A stretch of DNA of 64,000 nt from Oncomelania hupensis (GCA_036898135.1 JBAHVR010000242.1:61001-125000); one strand, 5' to 3'. Positions 21,715-32,101 are shown, counted from the first letter of the stretch. Notes: generated from the letters alone by a model not told the origin. Translations and numbers: made by a program.

Positions 21715-22640
21715 GATTTCATTCTATAACATAGAATGAAGTCTATGACATAGAATGAATTCTATGACATAGAATGAATTCTATGACATAGAATGAATTC
21801 TATAGCATAGAATGAATAGTATAACATAGAATGAATAAGATGACATAGAATGAATTCTATGACATAGAATGAATTCTATAACATAGAATGAATTCTATAG
21901 CAAAGAATGAATTCTATGACATAGAATTTATTCTATAGCATAGAATGAATTCTATAGCATAGAATGAATTCTATGACATAGGATTCATTCTGTAACATAG
22001 AATTCATTCTATGCTATAGAATAAATTCTATGTCATAGAATTCATTCTATGCTATAGAATTCATTCTATGTTATAGAATTCATTCTATGTCATAGAATGA
22101 ATTCTATGTCATAGAATTCATTCTATGCTATAAAATTCATTCTATTCATATAGAATTCATTCTTTATTATAGAATTCATTCTATGTTATACAATTTATTC
22201 TATGCACATAGAATTCATTTTATGTCATATAATTTATTTTATGTTAAAGAATTCATTCTATGTTATAGAATGAATTGTATGCACATAGAATAAATTCTAT
22301 GTTATAGAATTCATTCTTTGTAATAGAATTCATTCTATGTTATAGAATACAATTCTATGCATACAAGTGCATTCTATAATATAGAATTGTATTACATACA
22401 TAGAATCTTATTCTCTATTATAAAATTTTATTCTATACATAGAATTTTATTATGGACATAGAATTTTACACTATATTATAGAATGTTATTATATACAAAG
22501 AATTTTATTCTATGACTTACAATATTGGTTTCTTTTTATAAATGGAATTTCAACTAATGAATGCTTTTTGTGTGCATAGAATGCTTGCTATGTGCATAGA
22601 ATTTATTCTATGTATAGAATGGTCACATAGAATAAATGGA
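21715..22640. repeat. Right-arm palindromic satellite
   Basis: Reverse-complement counterpart of the left arm, with the same palindromic unit. Confidence 0.95.
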
Positions 22641-22656
22641 CACATGGCGCCCCATA

Positions 22657-22945
22657 CTCAGATGCTCGTGTTACAAAGGTTGCGGGTTCGATTCCCGGTG
22701 GCCCGGACATAAACATTGGCTGTGAGCACTGGCCATCTTATTGTTGCTATTAGTCTGATGATTGTTTCAGTGTATATCTTTTCTGTCTCCCCCAACTTCG
22801 GTCGCTTAGGATGGTGCTCGGTGGTCTGAGCGTCAGACAGTGCGCCAATGGCAGCCAGTGGGCAGCTGGAGTTAGATTCTGTATCGCCCAGCGCCTTGCG
22901 CAGCTTTTGAGCTGAAAACGCGCGCTATATAAGAATGATAAAATA
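22657..22945 (+). mobile_element. tRNA-headed SINE-G, part after the foldback
   Basis: TTGCGGGTTCGATTCCCGG is a box B. The body continues through GGTGGTCTGAGCGTCAGACA and CCAGCGCCTTGCGCAGCTTT to the 3' end GCGCGCTATATAAGAATGAT. Together with 18820-18866 this is a nearly complete SINE hit by the foldback. Confidence 0.8.
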
Positions 22946-23640
22946 AGTCCTCCCCCCTCCCCTTCCTTTAAAACTGTTCACCTCTTTCACATCTCATGCT
23001 TCTGCTAAACCTTACCTGTTTAGCTGACTGGCGTCAACGTCGTCATCATCACCCATGTATTCGAGGTAATACACATTGCTGCGATCGGTAGAAAGTATCG
23101 CCAACACTCCCGCTAGCAGCAGGTGAAAGTATTCCCTCCATCCCTTCAAAGTATACTTTGGGCTCGCTGCTAGCCGCCGATGCGAACCGCAGTACTGTTT
23201 AAAAGTGACGGAAAGAGCGGAATAAACAAGGATTCGGGTAAGAGTTAGTTGTAATCTATCCCTAGCCCTTGCCCTAACCCTTTTCTCTACAAAAATGCTC
23301 TTTTTCTGTCCCCAAAAACCCATTTGCCTTCTTGGATTCTTAAATTGTATGAAACCAAGTGAGGACACTATCCGGCGTCAATAAACGGTTCGAAAAGATT
23401 CTCAAACGGTTCGTAAAAGACAGTTGACCTAGAAACAAATACAGCGTGACCTAATTTGTCGCCTAGAGGAGACGAAACTTACTTTTCCGTTTGTAGTCTT
23501 TGAGCGACACTGTAACTGAGCAGGCTGCTAACCTCGCCAAAGTATCCCTTCAAGGGACAAGGGACATACTTTGGCCTGCTGCGCAACGTGTGCCTGGAGT
23601 ATACTTTCTTTTGATCGTAGCTATGTGCAATGGGTGTGTA
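22946..23640. other. Unassigned stretch with internal inverted blocks
   Basis: A 118-residue minus frame (23012-23368) has no recognisable domain. CCCTTCAAAGTATACTTTGG at 23143-23162 is largely palindromic, and a related AAGTATCCCTTCAAGGGA(C) occurs at 23540-23557. Confidence 0.45.
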
Positions 23641-23686
<46 letters not shown>

Positions 23687-23711
23687 ATCATCCTCATCAT
23701 CATCAACAATT
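23641..23711. repeat. (ATC)n microsatellite
   Basis: About 15 ATC units plus imperfect flanks. Confidence 0.95.
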
Positions 23712-23906
23712 CTGCCGTGAACTGACAAAACCGAGCAAGTCCACAAAACCTACTTTCGAGAAAATCGACGTTTTGTGTTGCGCTATATTACGCGATCGTT
23801 TCTGGAAGTTTAAGGGCATATTATAATGCAATTCCTCGATTTAAGAGTGCATACCTTGAATGTTAAAGAAATGTTTGATAGATTTGATGTTTTAAGACTA
23901 TTTGTG

Positions 23907-24125
23907 GACTTGCTTTGTTTTGTCAGATTATTCTTGAGATAGATCTTTGTTGAAAACATGACAAAACCAAGCAAGTCACCCGCTTGGTTTTGTCAGTTTA
24001 TTATTGAATTAAATCCTTGTTAAAAAAATTCACAAAACCAAGTAAGTCAAATCCGCTTGGTTTTGTCAGTTTATTATTAAGTAAATCCTTGTTTTCAAAA
24101 TTCACCAAACCAAGTAAGTCCTATA
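23907..24125. repeat. Subterminal tandem repeat, ~75-bp unit x3
   Basis: Each unit starts GCTTGGTTTTGTCAGTTTAT, contains AAATCCTTGTT and ends with CAAAACCAAGTAAGTC. The two ends of a unit are inverted with respect to each other, so every unit is a small hairpin. Confidence 0.85.
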
Positions 24126-24465
24126 GGCCGTTTCGTTTCTTTGTTAAAAAGTCTGACGAGATAAGTCACATAAGTTGGGTTTTGTAAGATGTGGGTGCGG
24201 CAGTTACAGTGAGTGTATATGTGTGCCTGTTTATTATTTTTAGCCATTCTTCACTTAATATTCCTGGGTTGGTATGCAGGAGTCATGGGTTTTTTGCTCT
24301 CCCGTCAAAATAATATTAGATGCAGCCAATTTAATTTTAAAAATACAAAACTATTTTCCTTTCAGTTTCCTATTGTAGCGATCTTCCTGCCTTTACACCA
24401 CGTGTATGTCTTGTATTTTGTTGCCCTTGTTGTGTGTCTGTAATATATTTGTTGCTGTTTGTTTG
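24126..24465. other. TIR-element interior, left of RTE
   Basis: A 76-residue hydrophobic frame (24213-24443) has no recognised domain. I do not call it a gene. Confidence 0.5.
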
Positions 24466-24875
24466 TGGGTTCGGGCACTGAATAGAATAGGCCCAACGTT
24501 TCCCGGCGTGTCGTAAGAGGCGACTAACAGGGGTAATGTTAGCACGGCATCACTGGGCGAAAGTCTTCTACACAGAAGTCACCGGCCAGGGCGAAAAACC
24601 TCACGTTGCTACAGGTTCAACGACCACGTGCTCGGGGCCAAGGCGAGCCACACTGTATTCGTGGATTTCGGCTGTGCCCAACAGCCTGGAGAGGATTGGG
24701 CACCGCCAGGTCCTTTTTTGCCCAAGACACACAACATGCATGATGACACTATCCACTAATTCCATACCGGTTAGGTCGTCGCCCGGCTCAAGGACCGCGC
24801 CTTCCGTTGGCCACCAGGACGGAGGTGTTAAGTATGCTACTGATGGACAATTTAGCAAGATCCGCACGAGAAACA

Positions 24876-25653
24876 ACATCGTCATAGGAACCTGGAATGT
24901 CAGGACCCTAACTGCGGAAGGAAAATTAGAAGAACTGGCCCACGAGTTGGACCGCTATCGATGGAACGTTCTAGGCATTAGCGAACTGCGCTGGAAAGGC
25001 CTAGGTGAAACAACGACAGACAAAGGCCACAAGCTCTATTTCAGCGGTAGAGATGACAGGCACGAACACGGCGTTGGATTCTTGGTCCACAAGAACATTC
25101 TAGCCACTGTCATGGGTTGCCGCCCAGTAGACTCATTACCATCCGCCTGAGAGCAGCCCCTTTCAACATCACCATCATCCAGACCTATGCCCCAACATCA
25201 GACTATGACGACACCGAAGTGGAGGATTTTTATGAAAATCTACAGGCGGTCCTTGACCAAGTGCCGAAGAAGGACATAGTCATAGTGCAAGGCGACTGGA
25301 ATGCCAAGGTTGACCAAGATGCGCACCACAACTGGGGAGACACATGTGGACCCCACTGCAACAACGAGACAAATGACAGGGGTTTGAGATTCTTGGAGTT
25401 TGCCAGATACAACAATCTGGTACTGGCAAACACGCTTGGTCTCCACAAAAACTCCAGACGATGGACATGGCACAGTCCCAGGGGGGAGCATCACAACCAA
25501 ATAGACTACATCATGGTCAAGAAACGCTTCAGATCAAGCATCAACATTGGCAGGACACGCACTTTTCCAGGAGCAGACATCGGAAGTGACCACGATCTCT
25601 TGATGATGTCTTTCCGGCTCCACTTGAAGAGAGTAAATACTGCACTAGACTGA
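24876..25653 (+). pseudogene. RTE ORF: apurinic endonuclease domain (frameshifted)
   Basis: AP-endonuclease-like domain that nicks the target for reverse transcription. Visible blocks: GTWNVRTLT, then ISELRWKGLGE (metal-binding Glu), TYAPTSDYDD, VQGDWNAKVDQ (catalytic D.N), NQIDYIMV and GSDHDLL (catalytic SDH). One frameshift near 25120-25150 separates the first two blocks from the rest. The motif set is that of the RTE clade, to which vertebrate BovB and the domesticated gene CFDP2 are related. The frame ends at 25653 after RVNTALD and is offset from the next one. Confidence 0.9.
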
Positions 25654-26152
25654 AGTTCGACCTGGACAAACTGCAAGACCCGGTGGTGGCAGAACTATTT
25701 CAGGCCACAATTGAAGGGAAATTTGCACCAGTGCTCATTTTTGGGGCTGGTGAAGTAGATGTCAACACCATGACCACCACCTTCAACTCAGCTGTAACAG
25801 ATGCCGCCACTGAGATCCTTGGCAAGCACCGACCAAAGAAGAAGCCGTGGATCACACCTGAACTTTTGGATCTGTGTGATAAACGAAGAGAGATTTAAAA
25901 AAATAAAGAAAAAGAACACCTCGCAGGGAGCTGATGTCTACCGAAAAATCAACAATGACATCCGAAAAGGCATGCGCACAGCAAAGGGATAACTGGATAG
26001 AAGATCAATGCCAGGAAATAGAGAACAGTCTGAACAAGAACAACAGCAAGAAGGCCTACTAGACTGTAAAGCGGCTGACAAGTTTCAAACAGCCCAAAGT
26101 CTCCACGATCCAAAGCAAGTCTGGCATATGCCTTACAGAAGAACAAGAAGTC
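25654..26152 (+). pseudogene. RTE ORF: linker region, multiply broken
   Basis: Pieces of the ORF between endonuclease and reverse transcriptase remain in three frames, including KHRPKKKPWITPELLDLCDKRR near 25825-25895. Several stops and shifts occur. Confidence 0.75.
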
Positions 26153-27319
26153 TTGGACAGATGGACAGAGTACTGCTCTGACCTTTACAACCATACACCA
26201 AATGGAGACCCATCAGTTCTAGCATGTCCCGAGAACAGAGAAGAAGAAATCCTACCAATTCTCCGGGAAGAAGTTGAGGCAGCAGTGCAATCGATAAAGA
26301 AAGGGAAGTCAGCGGGAGTGGACAACATACCCGCGGGACTGCTACAAGCAGGAGGAGAAGCGATGATTGATGCCCTCACCATTATCTGTAACAAGATCTG
26401 GCAGAGTGGAGAGTGGCCTATACCATGGGCCCAGTCGCTTGTCATCGCTGTTCCCAAAAAAGGTAACCTTCAGGAGTGTGAAAATTACCGCACCGTCAGC
26501 CTCATCATCCATCCCAGCAAGGTCCTCCTGAAAATATTACTCAACAGGTTGAAACCCCAAGCTGAACAAATCATAGCTGAAGAACAAGCAGGATTCAGGG
26601 CAGGGCGAAGTACCACTGAACAGATTTTCAACCTCAGAATAATCTGTGAGAAATACCTACAGCACCAACAACATCTATAGCATGTGTTCATAGACTTCAA
26701 GAAAACGTTTGACCGAGTCTGGCATGCAGCTCTATGGGCAACAATGAAAGCGTACAACATCAGACCTAAAATTATTGAAGTCATCAAAAGCCTGTATGAC
26801 AAGGCTACCAGTGCAGTCCTCCAAAAGAGCGCCATCGGGAACTGGTTCAGAACAACAATCGGTGTGCGTCAAGGATGCCTACTCTCTCCAACACCCTTCA
26901 ACATCTTCCTAGAGCGCATCATGTCAGATGCTCTTGCAGATCACGAAGGCACAGTCAGCATAGGGGGTAGAGCAATCTCCAATCTTCGTTTTGCGGATGA
27001 CATTGATGGATTGGCTGGAGAGGAACAAGAACTTGAACAGCTGGTACAGAGGCTTGACACCACCTCCAAAGCTTGTGGAATTGAAATAAGTGCAGAGAAG
27101 ACCGAAATGATGACCAACAACACCAATGGCATCAACACGGACATCAAAGTCCAAGGCCAATCCCTCAACACAGTGCATAGCTTCAAATATTTAGGAGCCA
27201 TTGTATCAGACAATGGGTCCCGACAGGAAGTCCTCTCCAGGATCGCACAAACAACTGCTGCCCTGACAAGGTTGAAGCCATTTGGAAAGACAGGACCATC
27301 ATTTTACATTCCAAAGTAA
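26153..27319 (+). pseudogene. RTE ORF: reverse transcriptase domain (one stop, one frameshift)
   Basis: Palm and finger blocks in order: SAGVDNIPAGLL, CENYRTVSLI, EEQAGFRAGRSTTEQIF, FIDFKKTFDRVWH (first catalytic Asp), GVRQGCLLSPTPFN and the catalytic FADD at 26990-27001. A single in-frame TAG at 26678 interrupts between Leu and His. At the end, one C is lost in the Pro codon near 27280 (GCCATTTGG against GCCCATTTGG in copy D), which shifts the frame and gives a stop at 27319. The catalytic residues themselves are preserved. Confidence 0.92.
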
Positions 27320-27786
27320 GACTGCTACACTCCCTTGTCATCTCCATCTTCCTATATGCTTGCGAAGCATGGACCCTCACAGCAGATCTACAACGAAGAA
27401 TACAAAGCATGGAGATGAGGTGCTACAGAAGACTTCTGGGCATTTCCTATACCCAACACATCACCAACGACGAAGTCCGACAGACCATCACACAAGCCAT
27501 TTGACAACACGATGACCTACTCACAGTGGTGAAGAAACGGAAACTCCGATGGTATGGCCACGTCACCAGATCATCAGGCCTTGCAAAGACTATTCTGGTA
27601 GGCACAGTGCAAGGAGGTAGAAGAAGAGGGAGACCGAAAAAGAGGTGGGAGGACAACATTCGAGAATGGACTGGTTTGACACTGAGCGAAGCCATCAGGG
27701 CTGCTGAGGACAGAGAGAGATGGAGTATGCTGGTTAAACGATCATCTGTGGTGCCCCTACGACCTCAGGGTTACGGGACAGGATAG
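27320..27786 (+). pseudogene. RTE ORF: C-terminal domain and tail
   Basis: After the frameshift the C-terminal region continues: LHSLVISIFLYACEAWTL, RCYRRLLGI, a TGA at 27502, then KLRWYGHVTR, RRRGRPKKRWEDNIREWTGL. The last 40 bp are GGATA repeats. This C-terminal region is the part kept in every truncated copy. Confidence 0.9.
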
Positions 27787-27815
27787 GATAGGATAGGATA
27801 GGATAGGATAGAATA

Positions 27816-28309
27816 GTTTGTTTGTTTATTTCCACACCTCGTGGAAGTTGCCGCGTAGGCGGAAGATCTACAGGATCCTTCATGGTGGGCAGGAAAGTAC
27901 ATAAAGAAAACTCTTTTTCAAAAAGCCGAACACGTCCTTTGCTGACTGAAATTTCGTCATCATTTTCACAGGAAAATAATATTGCACAGCAGCAATAACA
28001 TGGATTCTCACTGGTCCACTTTATCTTAAGGCGCTTTCTCATTGGTCGGGAGGACTTACTTTTCTTTGTCAGGTTATTGTAGCAAATGACGTCATCATGC
28101 CAACTCGAGCATCAGCCAGAGGATCGCCGAAACAAAATCGCAGGGGACTTGCTTGGTTTTATCAGTTTATTCCCCCACTTAAAATTTTTTTAACAAGGAC
28201 TTACTCTATGATATCTCCAAATCTAAACATAGTTCGGATTTGATTTTTACAGGTAAGATGCGTCATTCTCTTGCAAGTTTGATGGCGCAAAAAACTCATT
28301 TTCGACCTT
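27816..28309. other. TIR-element interior, right of RTE
   Basis: Non-coding; contains the inverted subterminal motif ACTTGCTTGGTTTTATCAG at 28145-28163. Confidence 0.6.
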
Positions 28310-28374
28310 AGGTGGACTTACTCGGTTTTGTCAAATCACGGCAGCAACTATCTTGAAATATTTATAGACGGGTT

Positions 28375-28450
28375 TGTGTCTATCCCCTGAGTTTTTGCAC
28401 TGGGGTAGTGCATTCGCGCAGTGGTTTAGCCACACGCTAGAACTGTTTCA
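28375..28450 (+). mobile_element. 5S-SINE head, left copy of a 76-bp duplication
   Basis: TGTGTCTATCCCCTGAGTTT to CTAGAACTGTTTCA is repeated at 29028-29103 with two mismatches (28411 A/G and 28427 G/A by eye). RTE copy D lies between the two copies. Confidence 0.9.
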
Positions 28451-29027
28451 AATATTTAGGAGCCATTGTATCAGACCATAGGTCCCGACAGGAAGTCTTC
28501 TCCAGGATCGCACAAACAACTGTTGCCCTGACAAGGTTAAAGCCCATTTGGAAAGACAAGACCATCAGTCTACATTCCAAGATAAGGCTGCTGCGCTCAC
28601 TTGTCATCTCCATCTTCCTATACGATTGCGAAACATGGACCCTCGCGGCAGGTCTACAACGAAGAATACAAAGCATGGATATGAGATGCTACAGAAGACT
28701 TCTGGGCATTTCCTACATATCCAGCAAACCACCAACAACGACGTCCGACAGACCATCACGCAAGCCATTGGACAACACGATGACATGCTCACAGTGGTGA
28801 AGAAACGGAAACTCCGGTGGTATGACCACATCACCGGAGCATCAGACCATCCTGGAAGGCACGGTGCAAGGAGGTAGAAGAAGAGGGAAGCAGAAAAAGA
28901 GGTGGGAGGACAACATTCGAGAATGGACTGGCTTGACAATGAGCGAAGCCATGAGGGTTGCAGAGGACAGAGAAAGATGGAGTACGCTGGTTAAACGATC
29001 ATCTTCGAGTTTCGGGATAGGATAGGA
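28451..29027 (+). pseudogene. RTE-like LINE copy D, 5'-truncated
   Basis: It begins inside the ORF at the equivalent of 27186 in copy A (AATATTTAGGAGCCATTGTA) and runs to a short GGATAGGAT tail. It includes CRRLLGI-type, RKLRWYDHIT and KKRWEDNIREWTGL blocks in broken frames. The flanking 76-bp duplication marks it as a bona fide insertion. Confidence 0.92.
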
Positions 29028-29500
29028 TGTGTCTATCCCCTGAGTTTTTGCACTGGGGTGGTGCATTCGCGCAGTAGTTTAGCCACACGCTAGAACTGTT
29101 TCATGTTAAGCAGCATCGAGCAGAGTTAGTATTGGAATGGATGACCACTGAACGTGGAGCGATAACCACGCAAGCTGTGGTTCGAAGATGGCTGACGCCT
29201 TGGATTGCCGATAACCAACAACGTGACACTGACGAACAAACAAGCGCCCCCTATTCGCTTTTGGAAGAAAGTAGATAAGGTATAGTCTGTGCTCGCACGC
29301 ATTCCATCGCATGGATTGTATAGATCCTGAGGCTCATTTCCTACAACAAATGCATCCAGGGTTGTGCTCTGTCGTCTGGCGTCAGGCGCTGCGCAATAGG
29401 GCAGCATGTGGCCGCCCCGGGCTGCTTACGTCATCTCCTGTATCGGCCAGCGCCTTGAGCAGCTCTTGAGCTGGCAAAGCGCTAGAAGTGAATAATTAAA
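29028..29500 (+). mobile_element. 5S-derived SINE with SINE-G body, nearly complete
   Basis: The head has CATTCGCGCAGTAGTTTAGC, then the 5S-like control region GTTAAGCAGCATCGAG..GTTAGTATTGGAATGGATGACC at 29105-29146. The body carries the SINE-G central block (GCTCGCACGCATTCCATCGC) and the 3' end GCCAGCGCCTTGAGCAGCTC..AAAGCGCTAGAAGTGAAT. Thus a 5S head and the SINE-G 3' domain are joined in one element, while the copy at 58905 has the same 3' domain on a tRNA head. Confidence 0.85.
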
Positions 29501-29698
29501 TACAGAAATAAAAAAAATTACCACAAGGAATCAGGGACTAAACCTTGGACAAAAATCGTCGCTTAGTCTACAACGCTAGTGTCTATAGCGTTATTGTCTA
29601 GGACAAGTATGTGCTAAGGAAGGACTGCTCCATGAATCAGACATCGCTAGTTTCTACAGATTGAGATTTAAGGTGGATGTTGCTGATAGTGTCTCTTG

Positions 29699-29885
29699 AG
29701 GGGCCGGGTAGCTCAGTTGGTAAGAGCGTCTTGCTAGTAACCGAAAGGTCGCTGGTTCGAATCCCGGATTGGTCAACCTGTGATCATATTATTTTCCCCT
29801 TTACCAACAACTGGCCCGCTGGTGTCAGTATAAATCGGTCCAGGAGTCACCTATATGCGAAAGTGTCGTGTGACTATAATCTACA
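29699..29885 (+). mobile_element. tRNA-Thr-like SINE, copy 2
   Basis: GGGTAGCTCAGTTGGTAAGA (box A), CTAGTAA loop (AGT) and GGTTCGAATCC (box B), followed by the same body as 17767-17945 (CTGGTGTCAGTATAAATCGG, GTGTCGTGTGACTATAATCT). Confidence 0.85.
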
Positions 29886-30035
29886 AACAACATAGTGTCT
29901 CTGGCTGTATGCACCTTGAGCAAGAGGATGGTGATGTTGTATTTGGCCATTGAGATGATGTGCTGTGCTGTGAAGTAGGCTTACAATGCAACGTGATAGG
30001 TTTAGCATGGTGTTGCAATCAAGTGTTATTTCACA

Positions 30036-30039
30036 ATGG

Positions 30040-30102
<63 letters not shown>

Positions 30103-30340
30103 GTGATTACCACTACCACCATTATCATCATCATCACCACCTCCATCATTGTAATCATCATCATGATCATCACTATCATTGTAACCATCATTATCATCGT
30201 CGTCATCATCATCATTGCCGTCAACACCAGCGTCATTGTAATCATCATCATGATCATCACTATCATTGTAACCATCATTATCATCGTCGTCATCATCATC
30301 ATCATTACCGTCATCACCAGCATCACCACTGCCATCTTCA
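30036..30340. repeat. (ATC)n, perfect core then degenerate
   Basis: A perfect core at 30039-30102, then ATC-rich DNA in which a ~93-bp block (GTAATCATCATCATGATCAT...) is repeated at 30148 and 30237. The poly-His, poly-Ile and poly-Ser frames spanning 29986-30746 are translations of it. Confidence 0.95.
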
Positions 30341-30639
30341 CCATCTGCATCCCCGCCACTACCGCCACTTCCTCTACAACATCACTATCAGCCACTTGGA
30401 TATCAAAAACCATTTTTACCAATCATTATATTTCTCGTCATCGTCTTCTCATCTCCACTTTGTATTTCCCTTCGTTTCAATCGATTTCCTTCGCTGTTCT
30501 GCTGTTTTGCTAAATCTGTCGATGGCGTCTGTCCTCGGGAACATCAAAGGGATCGTCAACGAGAGAAGTGCTATTTGCGATGTTAGCAATTACTGCTCTC
30601 TCCCTCTCTTTCTCTCGTCCACAAGTGCTGCTTGCCGCT
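30341..30639. other. Unassigned stretch
   Basis: No supported feature. Confidence 0.4.
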
Positions 30640-31070
30640 TGCTTAGACCTGGGGCTATTTCCAGATTAAAACGCTTTATAGATGTCATGTTCAGGTTGAA
30701 GAAAAAAAAAAGAACAACCAAGGTCTGCGGGTCTGAGTTTGTATAAGGGTATGGATATTACATTTGGATGATTAGAGATTTCCATTTGAAACGCTTCATA
30801 GGTATGGTGTTCAGTTCAGGACAAAAAACAAAATGGCAAGTCATTCAAATGTATTTCCAGACGCCCACACACATAGCCAAAAAATATATGTTTTCAAAGG
30901 TGTTCCTTTTCTTGGGGTTGTTGTGACCCGGCTTCATCCCAACGAAGCAAAAGGAAAACAGAATGATAGGCACTACCTCAACTATTAGCAAGCAATAAAT
31001 GTTTATCAAACTCGGATCACCCAATTTCGAGTTAGGCACAAAACGTGTTTAAAATATGGTGAATCACGAT
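30640..31070 (+). repeat. Interspersed repeat R2, copy 2, with an internal duplication
   Basis: The block ATT(T/A)AAACGCTT(T/C)ATAG occurs twice, at about 30665 and 30785. The following sequence matches 12840-13080. Confidence 0.4.
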
Positions 31071-31156
31071 GACCTTGACCTTTGAGAAAGTACAAATACG
31101 AATGATTTAACCTGCTTAGCTGTAGTTACAGTGTCTGCAGCGTAAAAACATTATGA

Positions 31157-31520
31157 AGACTCAAGACTCAAGGTTTATTGTTTTTTGCTACAAGCAATTA
31201 ACATTAAAACATTACAAGAAACAATAGGCAATACAACTTTCAACACAAAGTGAACACAAGAACGGATCAAGGTTGCAATATCATGTGCAGAAACACCCCA
31301 AAACACGGACATAACCTCAAGCAGATACGCACCGACACATACATAGATACACATAAATACACATACACACTACACACACGCACACCAACTTACAAACACA
31401 CACACACATGTATTTACAAAACCATATACATGAGACACGGTATAGACAATAATACAACTCATTAAAATTGAAAATAAAATTAGGTGTATGGCACGAGTGC
31501 GCACACATTCATGCTGGCGT
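31157..31520 (-). mobile_element. Probable non-LTR element 3' UTR, minus strand
   Basis: On minus the end reads CAATAAACC followed by TTGAGTC TTGAGTC TTC, an AATAAA next to a heptamer tandem tail, like the element at 14441-14810. No coding remnant is seen; contains CA-rich patches. Confidence 0.45.
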
Positions 31521-32038
31521 ATTCACACAACATAAAATGATAACACCGACAAATATATAAAACATACAATATAATATCGTAGATCGAGAGCATAATAAAA
31601 AATATGTGACGCACAAACACACACACACACATACTTGCAATTCATCATAAATGGATTTATTTAAGAATGTAGGAATCGGAAAGTGATTTTTTGACGGAAA
31701 GAACGCAAACTTCTTCTAGAAATGTAAGAATCTAAGTCAAAATTGGTTCTTTCCGTCTAAAAAGTTGACCTAGTTCGTCTCCTATAGGCGACGAAATAGG
31801 TCGAATTTTCTTCAAAATTTCTCCGAAAATGGACTGTATTTTCTCCGTCCCGGATAGTGCACTCCTCTGTACTTAAAACACTCTCATGCACTACAACTGC
31901 ACTCCCTTGCACTAAAAGAGCACTCCCGCGCACTTAGAAAAAGTGGGTTCTGGAAAAAAGTGGGTTCCAAGCAAATGAACCCATTTGCTACTAAGAAAGA
32001 CAAGGTCTGCTAGCCATTTGTGCGCTTTTGTGGGTACA
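31521..32038. other. Unassigned stretch
   Basis: 31860-31960 contains an irregular repetition of GCACTC(C/T)..TGCACTA; otherwise nothing. Confidence 0.5.
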
Positions 32039-32053
32039 CCCACACACACATAT

Positions 32054-32088
<35 letters not shown>

Positions 32089-32096
32089 CACATGCA
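32039..32096. repeat. (CA)n microsatellite at a LINE 3' end
   Basis: CA repeats directly after the stop codon and short UTR of the minus-strand LINE segment. Confidence 0.95.
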
Positions 32097-32101
32097 TCTA
32101 A

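Larger units (their letters stand above)
18867..22656. mobile_element. 3.79-kb foldback element with ~1-kb inverted arms
   Basis: The termini are TATGGGGCGCCATGTGTCC and its exact reverse complement. The arms (18867-19928, 21648-22656) are reverse complements throughout, including non-repetitive landmarks such as CATTAGTTGAAATTCCATTT near the outer end and CACTGTCAAGGTATAGAGAA at the inner end. CTCAG is duplicated on both sides. No transposase is recognisable, so it is non-autonomous or of unknown mechanism. TIR, 5-bp duplication and arm architecture resemble foldback transposons in general; superfamily is not assigned. Confidence 0.9.
24466..27815 (+). mobile_element. RTE/BovB-like LINE copy A, near full length
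   Basis: This is the only copy here with 5' sequence, an endonuclease, the reverse transcriptase and the (GGATA)n tail. The 5' end has the G/C-rich block CCCGGCGTGTCGTAAGAGGC. A TTTGTTTG-like string occurs on both sides (about 24458 and 27818), a possible target duplication. All other RTE copies here (4.0, 13.8, 28.5, 42.5, 45.4, 47.8 kb) are 3' fragments of this structure. It is inactive through the frameshifts and stop listed under its parts. Confidence 0.9.
23712..28344. mobile_element. TIR element (about 1.3 kb) carrying the RTE insertion
   Basis: The ends are inverted copies of CTGCCGTGA..TGACAAAACC followed by GAG.AAGTCCAC, at 23712-23746 and 28310-28344. Subterminal repeats containing GACAAAACCAAGCAAGTC occur near the left end (23900-24125) and once, inverted, at 28146-28163. 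Subtracting RTE copy A leaves about 1.3 kb with no transposase. Flanking duplications are unclear. Confidence 0.7.

Noticed and set aside
30036..30746. 236-residue His-rich ORF
   Set aside because: Encoded by (ATC)n microsatellite and its degenerate flank.
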